Assembly (NCBI GenBank): GCA_910579495.1
Contig: CAJTVD010000035.1
Coordinates: forward strand, 1-38,807
Direction: 5' to 3'
DNA from: an uncultured Lachnospiraceae bacterium
GTDB lineage: Bacteria > Bacillota > Clostridia > Lachnospirales > Lachnospiraceae
Length of the DNA stretch: 38,807 nucleotides
Made by a program: the position numbers and the translations under genes. Shown one piece after another: positions 23,705 through 31,540 of the stretch. Every line of letters starts with the position of its first letter. The first letter of the stretch is position 1. Below the pieces are notes generated by a model, which worked only from the letters and a program-made list of their open reading frames with translations, was not told where the DNA came from and did not search any database.

Positions 23705-24895
23705 TCAGCCGCCCAGCGCAGGGGTATAGTTATCGTTATAAGTGTGGTTGCACCTGATACAGGTATAAGCGGTATACCCCTGGTTGGTCTTCGTAGCCGG
23801 TACCACCACCGAACGGTAGCTATGCCTGTTGGTATCCGCCGGTATGGATTCCGCATAGCTTCTGCCGCAGCTACTGCACACAAAGGAACGGATCCCCGCC
23901 TGCTGGCAGTTTGCTTCCTGGAGCACATAGGAGCGGAACTCATGGGCATGGGGAGAGGCTGTAGGCGCTGCCGTTGCCGTAGGGGCTGCGGTAGGTGCGG
24001 GCGTTGCCGTACCCTGGGGCGAACCGGATGCCGCCGATGTTGCCTGGGGCGTAGCGGTAGGGTTATTCTGGGCGGACGGCGAAGCCCCTGGGCTTGGGGT
24101 CAGTACCGGTACCGGGCGGGAATCCAGCAGGGTGCCGCACACGGAACAGGTAATCTGCTCTGTCCCCATTACGGTGGTAGTTGCTGCTGCCGCTTCTGTC
24201 CAGTCTGTGGCCACATGGCCTGGCGCAGGTATCATCTCCGTATAAAAATCCCCGCAGGTACAGCTATATCTGCGCAGCCCTGCCAGGATGCAGGTAGGCT
24301 CCCTGTCTATGGAAGCCGTGTATTGGTGCACATGCGCTGCATCAGCTCCCGTCCCCCCGCCGTTTTCCCCTTCTCCCGGCCCTGTCACCACCTCAAAGGG
24401 TACAGTCTCCTGGGCAACGATTTCATCGCAGTAAATACATTTCTTTACCCGCAGCCCATCCCTCTCATCCGTAGGCTTCCTGGTCACCTCCCAGTCGTCC
24501 GGCACATGGCCTGTGGAAGCAATATCCACATAATAGGTATCCTTACAGCCGCGGCAGGTATATTTGACCTGCCCTGCGCTGTAGCAGGTGGCATTCTTTT
24601 CAATGCTTTCCTCATAATCATGCACATGGTTGAGATCCGGCACCGGGATCAGGGGTAAGGGCGTCGGCTCCTCCTTTGGCGTCTGCTCAGGCTCCGGTGA
24701 CGGGGCTTGCGTGGGCAGCGCAGTAGGTACTGCCAGAATATCCGTAGGGGCAGGCTGAGCCTCCCCGGATACCTCCGTCTCTTCCTTTTTGTCTGCCCCT
24801 GCCATGGAATAACCGATAATACCGATTGTTCCAAGACAGGCAACTACCGCAACCACTCCCAGAATACCAGTCAGTACTTTTACAATTCCGCTCAT
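23705..24895 (-). CDS. membrane-anchored protein with three Cys/His modules
   Basis: I do not recognise a named family. The 396-residue protein has an N-terminal hydrophobic helix (about 5-30), so it is probably anchored with its body outside. Residues 35-88 are rich in Pro, Thr and Glu. Three modules follow at about 90-166, 188-264 and 316-392, each with the same spacing: H-x-H, 11 residues, C, 9 residues, C-x(1-2)-C, about 12-14 residues, H, then C-x2-C with exactly 35 residues between the inner pairs. Cysteines are 104/114/117/153/156, 202/212/214/250/253 and 330/340/343/379/382. Gly-rich and Pro/Thr/Ala-rich linkers separate them. Zinc-ribbon-like metal binding is a natural guess. Start: AAGG just before the ATG. 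It lies upstream of the Ca2+-ATPase gene, 98 bp away, on the same strand. Confidence 0.7.
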   Translation of the reverse strand: MSGIVKVLTGILGVVAVVACLGTIGIIGYSMAGADKKEETEVSGEAQPAPTDILAVPTALPTQAPSPEPEQTPKEEPTPLPLIPVPDLNHVHDYEESIEKNATCYSAGQVKYTCRGCKDTYYVDIASTGHVPDDWEVTRKPTDERDGLRVKKCIYCDEIVAQETVPFEVVTGPGEGENGGGTGADAAHVHQYTASIDREPTCILAGLRRYSCTCGDFYTEMIPAPGHVATDWTEAAAATTTVMGTEQITCSVCGTLLDSRPVPVLTPSPGASPSAQNNPTATPQATSAASGSPQGTATPAPTAAPTATAAPTASPHAHEFRSYVLQEANCQQAGIRSFVCSSCGRSYAESIPADTNRHSYRSVVVPATKTNQGYTAYTCIRCNHTYNDNYTPALGG

Positions 24896-25013
24896 CTTTC
24901 CTTCTCCATTACTTCATAGCTATTTATACTCACTCAATGCTGTTACATTATAAGTATATATTTTTTGTGGGTATTTGTAAACACCCGGTTCATGGAAACC
25001 CAAAAATCCACCC

Positions 25014-25046
25014 CAAAAAGGACACTCCCGCTCAGGCAATGTCCTT
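25014..25046 (-). terminator. terminator after ydbC
   Basis: AAGGACA (25018-25024) pairs with TGTCCTT (25040-25046) around a 15-nt loop. On the minus strand the stem is followed by TTTTTGG, fitting intrinsic termination of the ydbC transcript. The rest of the spacer to 24896 is AT-rich with no other clear feature. Confidence 0.65.
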
Positions 25047-25086
25047 GGTCCTGTTACATATGTTTACTTCCTGCCGTCCTTTTGGG

Positions 25087-25311
25087 CTACCCCTCCAAAA
25101 CACGGCCCAGCACTTTATGTAATTCCTGCGCCTCTTCTTTGGTCAGCGTAACTCCCTTGCCCATCTTCCCATGTTCAGGCGCCCAGTCCCTGATATCATA
25201 CTTGGGAGCCCCGCCATTCCATGAAACCAGGTTCAGTTCTTTCGTCCATCCCCTGGCATTTTCGGAAAGGGTTCCCAGTTCTTCTACAATATCATATTTA
25301 ATATCCGCCAT
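25087..25311 (-). CDS. YdbC/PC4-like single-stranded nucleic-acid binding protein
   Basis: The 74-residue protein resembles Lactococcus YdbC, a bacterial homologue of the PC4 transcription coactivator that binds single-stranded DNA or RNA as a dimer. The sequence reads IVEELGTLSENARGWTKELNLVSWNGGAPKYDIRDWAPEHGKMGKGVTLTKEEAQELHKVL. It has the W-N-G-G-x-x-K-Y-D-I-R-x-W strand pair and the C-terminal helix of the family, at normal length. GGAGG lies 9 nt before the ATG at 25311. It stands 70 bp downstream of the racemase gene on the same strand and could be its last co-transcribed gene. Confidence 0.88.
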   Translation of the reverse strand: MADIKYDIVEELGTLSENARGWTKELNLVSWNGGAPKYDIRDWAPEHGKMGKGVTLTKEEAQELHKVLGRVLEG

Positions 25312-25380
25312 CTGCCATTTCCTCCTGTCTTTTGTTTCCGTGTATTAGTATATCCGGCCGGCAGGAATTTGTAAATATTT

Positions 25381-26547
25381 TTATACTACAATTCTTTCCA
25401 GCCTCCCTCCCAGCCTGCTGAGGATTTCGTTTGAGATGGTCCCTGCCCTCTCCGCCAGGTCACAGGCGGAAATTTCCTCTTCCCCGGATTTCCCGATAAC
25501 CACGGCGGTATCCCCTGCCCGAACGCCCTCAATGGCACTCACATCCACAAGGGTCTGGTCCATACAGACCCGCCCGATCACCGGCGCCCGCCTGCCGCCG
25601 ATCAGGACTTCCCCTTCTCCCCCGGAAAAGCACCGGGGAAGGCCGTCCGCATAACCGATGGCGATAGCGGCGATCCTCATAGGGCCTGGGGCGCGGAAAG
25701 CCATCCCATAACCTGCATACTCGCCCTGGTACAATTCCCGCACTGCCGCTACCCTGGCTTTTAAGGAGAGCACCGGCTTAAAGCAGCCCTTCCACCCTTC
25801 CGTATCCTCCCTGGTGCTTAAGACCCCATAAAGGGCAATACCCACACGGGCATAATCTCCGGGAACCTCCGGGTAATTGAGCACCCCATAGCTTGAAAGC
25901 AGATGCTTCTTAGGGACATACACGCCCCGCTTTTCCATTTCCCCTACCACCCTGTAAAAGTCCCTGATCTGGGCTTTGGTATACTCCCGCCCGGCTTTTT
26001 CCGGTGAATCCCCGGCGCAAAGGTGGGTATAGACCCCTTCCACTGCCAGATGCCCCATGCGGCAGGTTTCACAGATCCTGTCAATGTTTTCGCTTCTTTC
26101 CCCTAACCGGTGCATTCCGGTGTCAATCCCCACATGTACCGAAATCCGCTCCTGCCGCCTTTCCCCCAGCCTGTCCAGCTCTTTCCCATAAGCATAATCC
26201 ACCACCGTCTGGATCAGCCCATACCTGCCAAGCAGGGAAAACTGGGAGGGATGGGTGTAGCCAAGCACCAGGATTTCCCCCTTGATGCCGCTTTCCCTAA
26301 GGGCTGCGCCCTCCCACGCACTGGCAACACAGAAAGCATTAACCCCCAGGGCGCACAGCTCCTTCGCTATCAGCGCCGCCCCATGCCCGTAAGCATCCGC
26401 CTTTACTGCCGGCATCAGCCTGCAGCTTTCAGGCAGACGCCCCCTTAGTGTTTCCACATTCTGGCGCAGGGCATCCCGGTCCAGCTCAATCCATGCCCTG
26501 CCCCCCTGGTTTTCACCACATAGCTCCTTCCTTTTTCTTTTTTCCAT
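25381..26547 (-). CDS. vanT: VanT-like serine/alanine racemase (catalytic half)
   Basis: A PLP racemase of the Alr fold, 388 residues from the chosen start: AWIELDRDALRQNVETL, then Schiff-base Lys49 in PAVKADAYGHG, HVGIDTGMHRLG, the second catalytic Tyr in YAGYGMAFRA, and CMDQTLVDVS. In TISNEILSRLGG the Asn (373, codon 25429-25431) takes the place of Tyr354 in Geobacillus Alr (TINYE). That Tyr-to-Asn change is the known signature of VanT serine racemases, so D-Ser production is likely. VanT is normally one protein with a membrane N-half; here that half is the separate gene upstream. Start: the ATG at 26547 has GAGG 7 nt upstream. An alternative ATG at 26604 would overlap the upstream stop (TAATG) and add 19 mostly basic residues. 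Confidence 0.88.
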   Translation of the reverse strand: MEKRKRKELCGENQGGRAWIELDRDALRQNVETLRGRLPESCRLMPAVKADAYGHGAALIAKELCALGVNAFCVASAWEGAALRESGIKGEILVLGYTHPSQFSLLGRYGLIQTVVDYAYGKELDRLGERRQERISVHVGIDTGMHRLGERSENIDRICETCRMGHLAVEGVYTHLCAGDSPEKAGREYTKAQIRDFYRVVGEMEKRGVYVPKKHLLSSYGVLNYPEVPGDYARVGIALYGVLSTREDTEGWKGCFKPVLSLKARVAAVRELYQGEYAGYGMAFRAPGPMRIAAIAIGYADGLPRCFSGGEGEVLIGGRRAPVIGRVCMDQTLVDVSAIEGVRAGDTAVVIGKSGEEEISACDLAERAGTISNEILSRLGGRLERIVV

Positions 26548-26603
26548 TCCCTTTCCTCTTCCCTGTCTCCTTTTACCTCTTTTCTGATATGGGACGCCAG
26601 GCA

Positions 26604-27644
26604 TTACCTGCCTGGCCTTCTTCCCCTGCTGCCTCTCCCAGGCCTAAGGGCTTCCCTGCCCATGGAAACCCCAAAGGCTGCCAGGAAGGACAATACCGCT
26701 ACTGCCAGATAATGGGCCAGGCTGTTTTCCACCAACATATCCTCCAGCCCCAGAAACTCCGCCCCGCCCCGGACTGCCACAATCATGGCAGGATGGAGAA
26801 TATAAATCCAGGCGGAAACTGCCCGCAGGATTTTCGCGGGCTTCTTTTTCCAGGCAAGCAGGAGCTGGTAGAGAAATGCCATCACAAAAACCAGGGCTAT
26901 ATACATACTGCCATGCCGCTGGAAACCCAGGTTTCTCAGGGTAAAGGCTTCCCCCACCATCACCAGGAAGGATACCCCCAGCCCAATGGGGGCCGCCACC
27001 CCCCTTCCAAAGCTCCGCCCGGTTCCCGCCCCCATTCCAAGTACAAGGAATATGGGGGCTAAGAATAAACCATTGCGGGTATAGGAAAATACCCGGAATC
27101 CCGCTTCGTAAACAGCCTCCAGGGCAGGCACCTGCCTGGCTGCGCCAAAATAGCTGTCTCCCAAAAGCCCCGCCACATATAGGAGCCCGGCAGCTATCCC
27201 CATCCCCCGGCTATCCAGAAACCTGCCCATCAGATATACCACCAAGACGCCTATAATGGACGCCGGAAAATACCATAAATGGTAAAAAGTCCCATCAAAG
27301 GCCAACATCCGGAAAACCCTAGGGATACCTATCCCTTGATAATGCCCCGCGTATATCCCCAGGGGCATGTACAGTATGATTGCAGCCCCATACAAAAGGG
27401 CTGTCTTTTTCACATAGGCCAAAATACGTTCCCGTCCCCCGTCCTTGTCCTTCCCAATACCCCCAAGCACAAATTGGCCTGTCACCATAAAAAAGAAGGG
27501 AACCGCCACACGCCCAAGGATCCTGGTAAGAAAAAAATCCCCGTCTGCACTGTAGGATAAAAGAGGCGATGTATGGATGCCGATTACCAAAAAAGCAGCA
27601 AACATCCGGAAGCGGTCAAGGCCGCCGTAACTGGTATTATTCAT
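26604..27644 (-). CDS. acyltransferase-3-like membrane protein, VanT N-terminal half
   Basis: The 346-residue protein has about ten membrane helices and the acyltransferase-3 opening GLDRFRMFAAFLVIGIHTSPLL (R-x-x-A-x-x-x-V-x-x-x-H), followed by FFLTRILGRVAVPFFFMVTGQFVL and FYHLWYFPASIIGVLVVYL. This is the membrane domain that in VanT proteins is fused to the racemase and is thought to import or handle L-Ser. The protein ends in a basic tail and stops at TAA, overlapping by one base (TAATG) the first possible racemase ATG, so the two are translationally linked. Start: GGAGG 5 nt before ATG, 21 bp after the ligase. Other acyltransferase-3 roles, such as O-acetylation, cannot be excluded, but position and order match vanG-vanT. 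Confidence 0.82.
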   Translation of the reverse strand: MNNTSYGGLDRFRMFAAFLVIGIHTSPLLSYSADGDFFLTRILGRVAVPFFFMVTGQFVLGGIGKDKDGGRERILAYVKKTALLYGAAIILYMPLGIYAGHYQGIGIPRVFRMLAFDGTFYHLWYFPASIIGVLVVYLMGRFLDSRGMGIAAGLLYVAGLLGDSYFGAARQVPALEAVYEAGFRVFSYTRNGLFLAPIFLVLGMGAGTGRSFGRGVAAPIGLGVSFLVMVGEAFTLRNLGFQRHGSMYIALVFVMAFLYQLLLAWKKKPAKILRAVSAWIYILHPAMIVAVRGGAEFLGLEDMLVENSLAHYLAVAVLSFLAAFGVSMGREALRPGRGSRGRRPGR

Positions 27645-27665
27645 TCCTGCCTCCTAAGCCATCCC

Positions 27666-28712
27666 CTAACCTGCCAGCGCCAGGGCAATGATTTTGTCCA
27701 AAAGCTCCCCAAAAGAATAGCCTGCTGCCTTCATCATCCCCGGATAGCGGCTGTGTTCTGTAAACCCGGGAATGGTGTTTACTTCATTAAACACAATCCC
27801 TCCCTCCTGATCCAAAAACATATCCACCCTTGAAAACCCTGTGCATCCCAGGGCCTGGTAAATCACCTTTGCCGTCTTTTTGATTTCCTCCGCCTTTTCC
27901 CTGGCAATCCTGGCAGGCACGTGGATTTGGGAAGTTTCCAGGGTATATTTTTCTGTAAAGTCAAAGAAACCGCCGGAAAGGGCAATCTCGTCCACCTCCC
28001 CGGTAAGCAGCTCCTGCTTCCCCAATATGGCGCATCCCACTTCGAAGCCCTCAATATTTTCCTCCACCATCACCTGGCTGTCATACAAAAAGGCAAGGGC
28101 CAGGGCCTTTGGCAGTTCCTCCCGCCGCGCTACCTTTGTCACCCCTAAGGAGGAACCTGCTTTCACCGGCTTTACATACAGGGGATAACCAATCTTTTCT
28201 GCAAAATCTTCCGCCGCCTTTTCCTCCCTCCCGGATAACACAATGCCCCTGGGGACAAGCACCCCTTCCCCGGCCGCAAGCTTATGGGCCCTGTGTTTAT
28301 CCATACACAGGGCAGATGCCAGTACGCCACAGCCTGCCAGGGGAATGCCAGCCAACTCTATCAGCCCCTGTATGGTCCCATCCTCGCCGTTTCTCCCATG
28401 AAGCACCGGGAACCCCACATCAATGGGAATGGCCCTGGCCTCACCCTCCTGCAGCAGGAGAAGCTTCCCCTCCCCGCCTGCCAGGGAAATCGCCGCCGGA
28501 ATGCACTCTTCCTGATTCATCCAGGTATCATTCTTTATTTTCTGTATATCTCCCGTAAAATAAAACCAGCCGCCCTCTTTGGATATTCCCACCGGGACCG
28601 GCACATACCTTTCCTGGTCTAAATTGCGGATAACGGAATATGCCGATTCCAGGGATACCGGATACTCAGAGGATTTCCCTCCGAAAAAAATTGCAATGTG
28701 AAGTTTTCCCAT
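27666..28712 (-). CDS. vanG: D-Ala-D-Ser ligase, VanG type
   Basis: The 348-residue ATP-grasp ligase is close in sequence and length to VanG. Landmarks: KLHIAIFFGGKSSEYPVSLESA (4-24), FPVLHGRNGEDGTIQGLIELAGIPLAGCGVLASALCMDK (101-139), YVKPVKAGSSLGVTKV (179-194), VEENIEGFEVG, the omega-loop EKYTLET at 254-260, GFSRVDMF and FNEVNTIPGFTEHSRYP (308-324). EKYTL followed by S-x-I-x-x-PARI is the D-Ala-D-Ser (VanC/VanG) pattern, not that of D-Ala-D-Ala or D-Lac ligases. The product, D-Ala-D-Ser, gives precursors with lower vancomycin affinity. Start: ATG at 28712 with GGAGG 8 nt upstream. It heads a minus-strand operon with the split racemase. No vanXY, vanY, vanW or vanRS lies next to it. Confidence 0.9.
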   Translation of the reverse strand: MGKLHIAIFFGGKSSEYPVSLESAYSVIRNLDQERYVPVPVGISKEGGWFYFTGDIQKIKNDTWMNQEECIPAAISLAGGEGKLLLLQEGEARAIPIDVGFPVLHGRNGEDGTIQGLIELAGIPLAGCGVLASALCMDKHRAHKLAAGEGVLVPRGIVLSGREEKAAEDFAEKIGYPLYVKPVKAGSSLGVTKVARREELPKALALAFLYDSQVMVEENIEGFEVGCAILGKQELLTGEVDEIALSGGFFDFTEKYTLETSQIHVPARIAREKAEEIKKTAKVIYQALGCTGFSRVDMFLDQEGGIVFNEVNTIPGFTEHSRYPGMMKAAGYSFGELLDKIIALALAG

Positions 28713-28816
28713 GGCCATGCCCTCCCTGCCTTTTAATCTTGTTTTCGCTTTCACCTGTAAATCATAACAAAAGAAGGAAGCGGCTGTTTTGACTTTTCCT
28801 ATAGATTCATATACAT

Positions 28817-28850
28817 TTTTCTTGTGAAATTATTAAGATTTTCTTGTGAA
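28817..28850 (-). promoter_or_regulatory. tandem 12-bp direct repeats upstream of vanG
   Basis: TTTTCTTGTGAA occurs at 28817-28828 and 28839-28850 (minus strand TTCACAAGAAAA), starts 22 bp apart, i.e. two helical turns. OmpR-type regulators bind such tandem sites. They lie 105-140 bp before the ligase start. No good consensus promoter overlaps them, which would fit activated transcription. Regulator unknown. Confidence 0.45.
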
Positions 28851-28859
28851 GGGGATCCA

Positions 28860-28898
28860 GGAATAAGAAACGCCGGCTTCCCGTAACAGGAAGCCGGC
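28860..28898 (-). terminator. terminator of the TCS-ABC operon
   Basis: GCCGGCTTCC (28872-28881) pairs perfectly with GGAAGCCGGC (28889-28898), loop 7 nt. On the minus strand it is followed by GTTTCTTATT. It sits 58 bp after the last permease stop and separates that operon from the ligase operon. Confidence 0.75.
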
Positions 28899-28956
28899 AC
28901 GATAGGAAAATACAAATTTATATGGAGGTGCCTGCTGGCATATGCCCCAAGGATGG

Positions 28957-31527
28957 TCAATCCAGCCGCAGTCTCTCAACAATGCTCTGCTTTTCCAGGT
29001 CCTTAAAGCAGGCAAAAGGGATCAGCACTGCAAATGCCACCAGAAGCGGCGTGCAGATATTCAGCGGCAGCAAGGTAAAGCGGAAGGTGGTAAAACCTCC
29101 GGCCACCATTTTGCGGACCACCACACCAACAGCCAGCGTGCTGGCCAGGTAGGATACCGCCAGCGTAGCCGCCGCATAGCAGAGCCCTTCATACACCAGC
29201 ATCCTGCAAAGCTGCTGCCTGGCCATACCCACACTTTGGATCATGGCAAACTCATGCCTGCGGGATACAATCGCCGTGACCATAGAATTGACAAAGTTCA
29301 GCACGCCCACCAGGGCGATCACCACACTGATTGTATTGCCCATAACAGCGGAGGAACGGGTTTCAGCTTCATACTGCTGTGCCATGGACTGCCGGGAGGT
29401 GACAGGCAGGCTGGTATCTTCCCTGGCGGCGTAACCATCCAGCCAGTTTTGCAGGGTATCTATATGGGCATCGCCCACATTCAAAAACAGTTTCCGCAGG
29501 GTATTATCCGGCCAGTTCTGCCGGAAGGTTTCCCCTGGCAGGATAAAATGCTGTTCCATGGCATCCAAAGTCCCTGCTTCCGGCGCCCCGCTGTCCACCG
29601 ATGTCAGCGGATAAACAATGGCCATGACTGTATAGCCCCTGCCCTCTACCATAACTGTGCTGCCCACAGAGGGCACAGGGAGCAGCGGGTGTTTTTCCTC
29701 CTGGGAAATTGCCGGCCCGACTGCCAGGATATAATCTCCCCCGGAAAAAGCATCCGGGTCAAAACTGCCATCCATAATATACTGGGGCTGGGTAATGGCC
29801 TCCAGAGGAATGCCTTCCAGCCCAAAGACCACAGCGTTCATCTCCTGGGAATCCACCGCCTGGTAAAAGGCGTCCACACCGGCGGGGTCATAGCTGGCCC
29901 AGTATGACAGCTTCTCCTTTGTATAAAAGCCTGTTAGGTTTTCTTTCATCTGGCTATCAAACTGCCAGGCAAACTGGTGGGAGTACTGCCGGCCCACAGA
30001 CTCTACCCCCTCCATGGTTTCCAATTCCTGTACCAGGCCTTTTCCCAGGGTGGTACCCTTGGGGTTATAGCCGCCCAGATAATTTTCACTGGTGGCGTCC
30101 TCCAGCTGGAAGTCTGCAATGGTCAGGCCCGCCAGGTATTTCTCCATGTCAAAAGCCGCATTCTTGGCGTAAAAACAGCTCAGCAGCACAAGGCCTAATG
30201 TAAGGGAGCAAATCACCGTGGCCGTGCGCTTTTTGTTGCGGCCAAGGTTTGCCCAGGCCATCCCCCCAAGGGAAGCCCCCATCTGTCCCTGTTTCGTTTT
30301 TTTCTTACCGGGCGTACCGGCATCGTTCATGCGCAAAGCCTCCACAGGGGACACCTTGCCTGCCAGCCTTACAGGACGGAGGCAGGAAATGACCACCGTA
30401 AGCCAGGCAAAAACTGCCGAGCCAATAAAGATCAGCGGATCCACGGACACGCTACCGCCGTCTTCCACAACCCCGGTAAAGGCTGGCACAAACACCATTC
30501 CCAGCAGCCAGCCCAATACAAGTCCCCCAGGGATTCCCATAATACACAGGCGGTTGGCCTGCCCATAGATCAGTTTCCTGATCTGGCGGTTGGTGGTGCC
30601 AAGGGTCTTTAGCTTCCCATAGAACTGCACATCGGCAGTAACGCTGATCTGGAAGATGTTGTAGATAATAAGATAACCTGCAATAAATACCAATACCATG
30701 CCCAGGTACATAGGCAGCGTCTCCTGGCGCGCGGTAGCGCCCATCTCCGGGGTATAAGCCAGATTGATGCCGTACTCTAAGCCATCCAGCCCGGTATCAG
30801 CCAAAATCCGGTCCATGGAGGCTTCAATGTTGCTGTCCCTGTGCAGGCTGACCTGTACCATGTATAACCCCAAAATCCCCTCCCCCCCAGGGATCCGGCC
30901 ACCGGCCATCAGGTCAGCGTATTCCCGGCTGACCCATACCATGCTGGCATAACTGGATTGGTTGCCCTCCCAAAAACCGCAAAGGGTAAACGCTGCCTTC
31001 ATAGGGGCGGTGCCGGGATCAGAAATATCTTTCCGCCATTCCAGCGTAACCGGCTGGCCAATTTCATGGGGAATGCCCAAACGGTCCAGGGTAATTGTGT
31101 CCAGCGCCACTTCGCCCATAGCCTGCGGCATCCGCCCGGTAGTAGGGGCGGCAAAACAGTGGGCTGCATAGCACTCATCCGCCCAGCGGATTTCAGCCTG
31201 CCGCCCGCCCAGCCTGCTGTTTTCCGCCAGGCCAAGCACAATGCTCCGCCCCAGCTCTTTTACATCCGGGTGGGCCGCCAGTTTTTCCCCCTGCTCAGGG
31301 GTGATGTCCTTACAGCTTACCTGGGCGTCATAACCAGTCTGCCGGAAGGCCATCTCAACCAGGTTCTCGTTCATGCTCTGGGCCAAGGTAAACAATGCCG
31401 TGAACATAAGGGTTGTCATAAGGATTGCCAGGGCGGCTACCAGGTTGCGGCCTTTATTATTGCGGAACACCCGCTGCCTGACTGTTTTGACCGGGTTAAA
31501 TTCTTCTTGCTTTTTGCTTCTGCTCAT
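28957..31527 (-). CDS. FtsX/MacB-type ABC transporter permease, copy 2
   Basis: The 856-residue membrane protein has eight helices in a 1+3, 1+3 order: one near 30-52, three between 280 and 390, one near 440-460, three after 735. Large extracellular MacB_PCD-like domains lie at about 55-275 and 465-730, so it carries two FtsX domains and could form a complete permease alone. Motifs include FYGKLKTLGTTNRQIRKLIYGQ and RRHEFAMIQSVGMARQQLCRMLVYEG, the coupling-helix regions of FtsX proteins. It is a paralogue of the 846-residue permease at 32327-34867, with the same layout and matching stretches (DTITLDRLGIP versus DEFTMDSLGVP). GGAGG lies 8 nt before the ATG. It is last in the operon, 13 bp after its ATPase. 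Peptide or antibiotic handling is likely, with no direct evidence for the substrate. Confidence 0.88.
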   Translation of the reverse strand: MSRSKKQEEFNPVKTVRQRVFRNNKGRNLVAALAILMTTLMFTALFTLAQSMNENLVEMAFRQTGYDAQVSCKDITPEQGEKLAAHPDVKELGRSIVLGLAENSRLGGRQAEIRWADECYAAHCFAAPTTGRMPQAMGEVALDTITLDRLGIPHEIGQPVTLEWRKDISDPGTAPMKAAFTLCGFWEGNQSSYASMVWVSREYADLMAGGRIPGGEGILGLYMVQVSLHRDSNIEASMDRILADTGLDGLEYGINLAYTPEMGATARQETLPMYLGMVLVFIAGYLIIYNIFQISVTADVQFYGKLKTLGTTNRQIRKLIYGQANRLCIMGIPGGLVLGWLLGMVFVPAFTGVVEDGGSVSVDPLIFIGSAVFAWLTVVISCLRPVRLAGKVSPVEALRMNDAGTPGKKKTKQGQMGASLGGMAWANLGRNKKRTATVICSLTLGLVLLSCFYAKNAAFDMEKYLAGLTIADFQLEDATSENYLGGYNPKGTTLGKGLVQELETMEGVESVGRQYSHQFAWQFDSQMKENLTGFYTKEKLSYWASYDPAGVDAFYQAVDSQEMNAVVFGLEGIPLEAITQPQYIMDGSFDPDAFSGGDYILAVGPAISQEEKHPLLPVPSVGSTVMVEGRGYTVMAIVYPLTSVDSGAPEAGTLDAMEQHFILPGETFRQNWPDNTLRKLFLNVGDAHIDTLQNWLDGYAAREDTSLPVTSRQSMAQQYEAETRSSAVMGNTISVVIALVGVLNFVNSMVTAIVSRRHEFAMIQSVGMARQQLCRMLVYEGLCYAAATLAVSYLASTLAVGVVVRKMVAGGFTTFRFTLLPLNICTPLLVAFAVLIPFACFKDLEKQSIVERLRLD

Positions 31528-31540
31528 GGGACCGGCCTCC

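Noticed and set aside
23744..24658. 304-codon open frame opposite the Cys/His module protein
   Set aside because: It mirrors the codon repeats of the real gene; Arg/Cys/Gly-rich with no start signal.
25381..26547. Calling the racemase the housekeeping alanine racemase (alr)
   Set aside because: Operon position after VanG and the membrane half of VanT, plus Asn at the Tyr354 position, favour serine racemase.
28942..29907. 321-codon open frame opposite the copy-2 permease
   Set aside because: It is an antisense shadow, His/Gln-rich, with no membrane or domain pattern.
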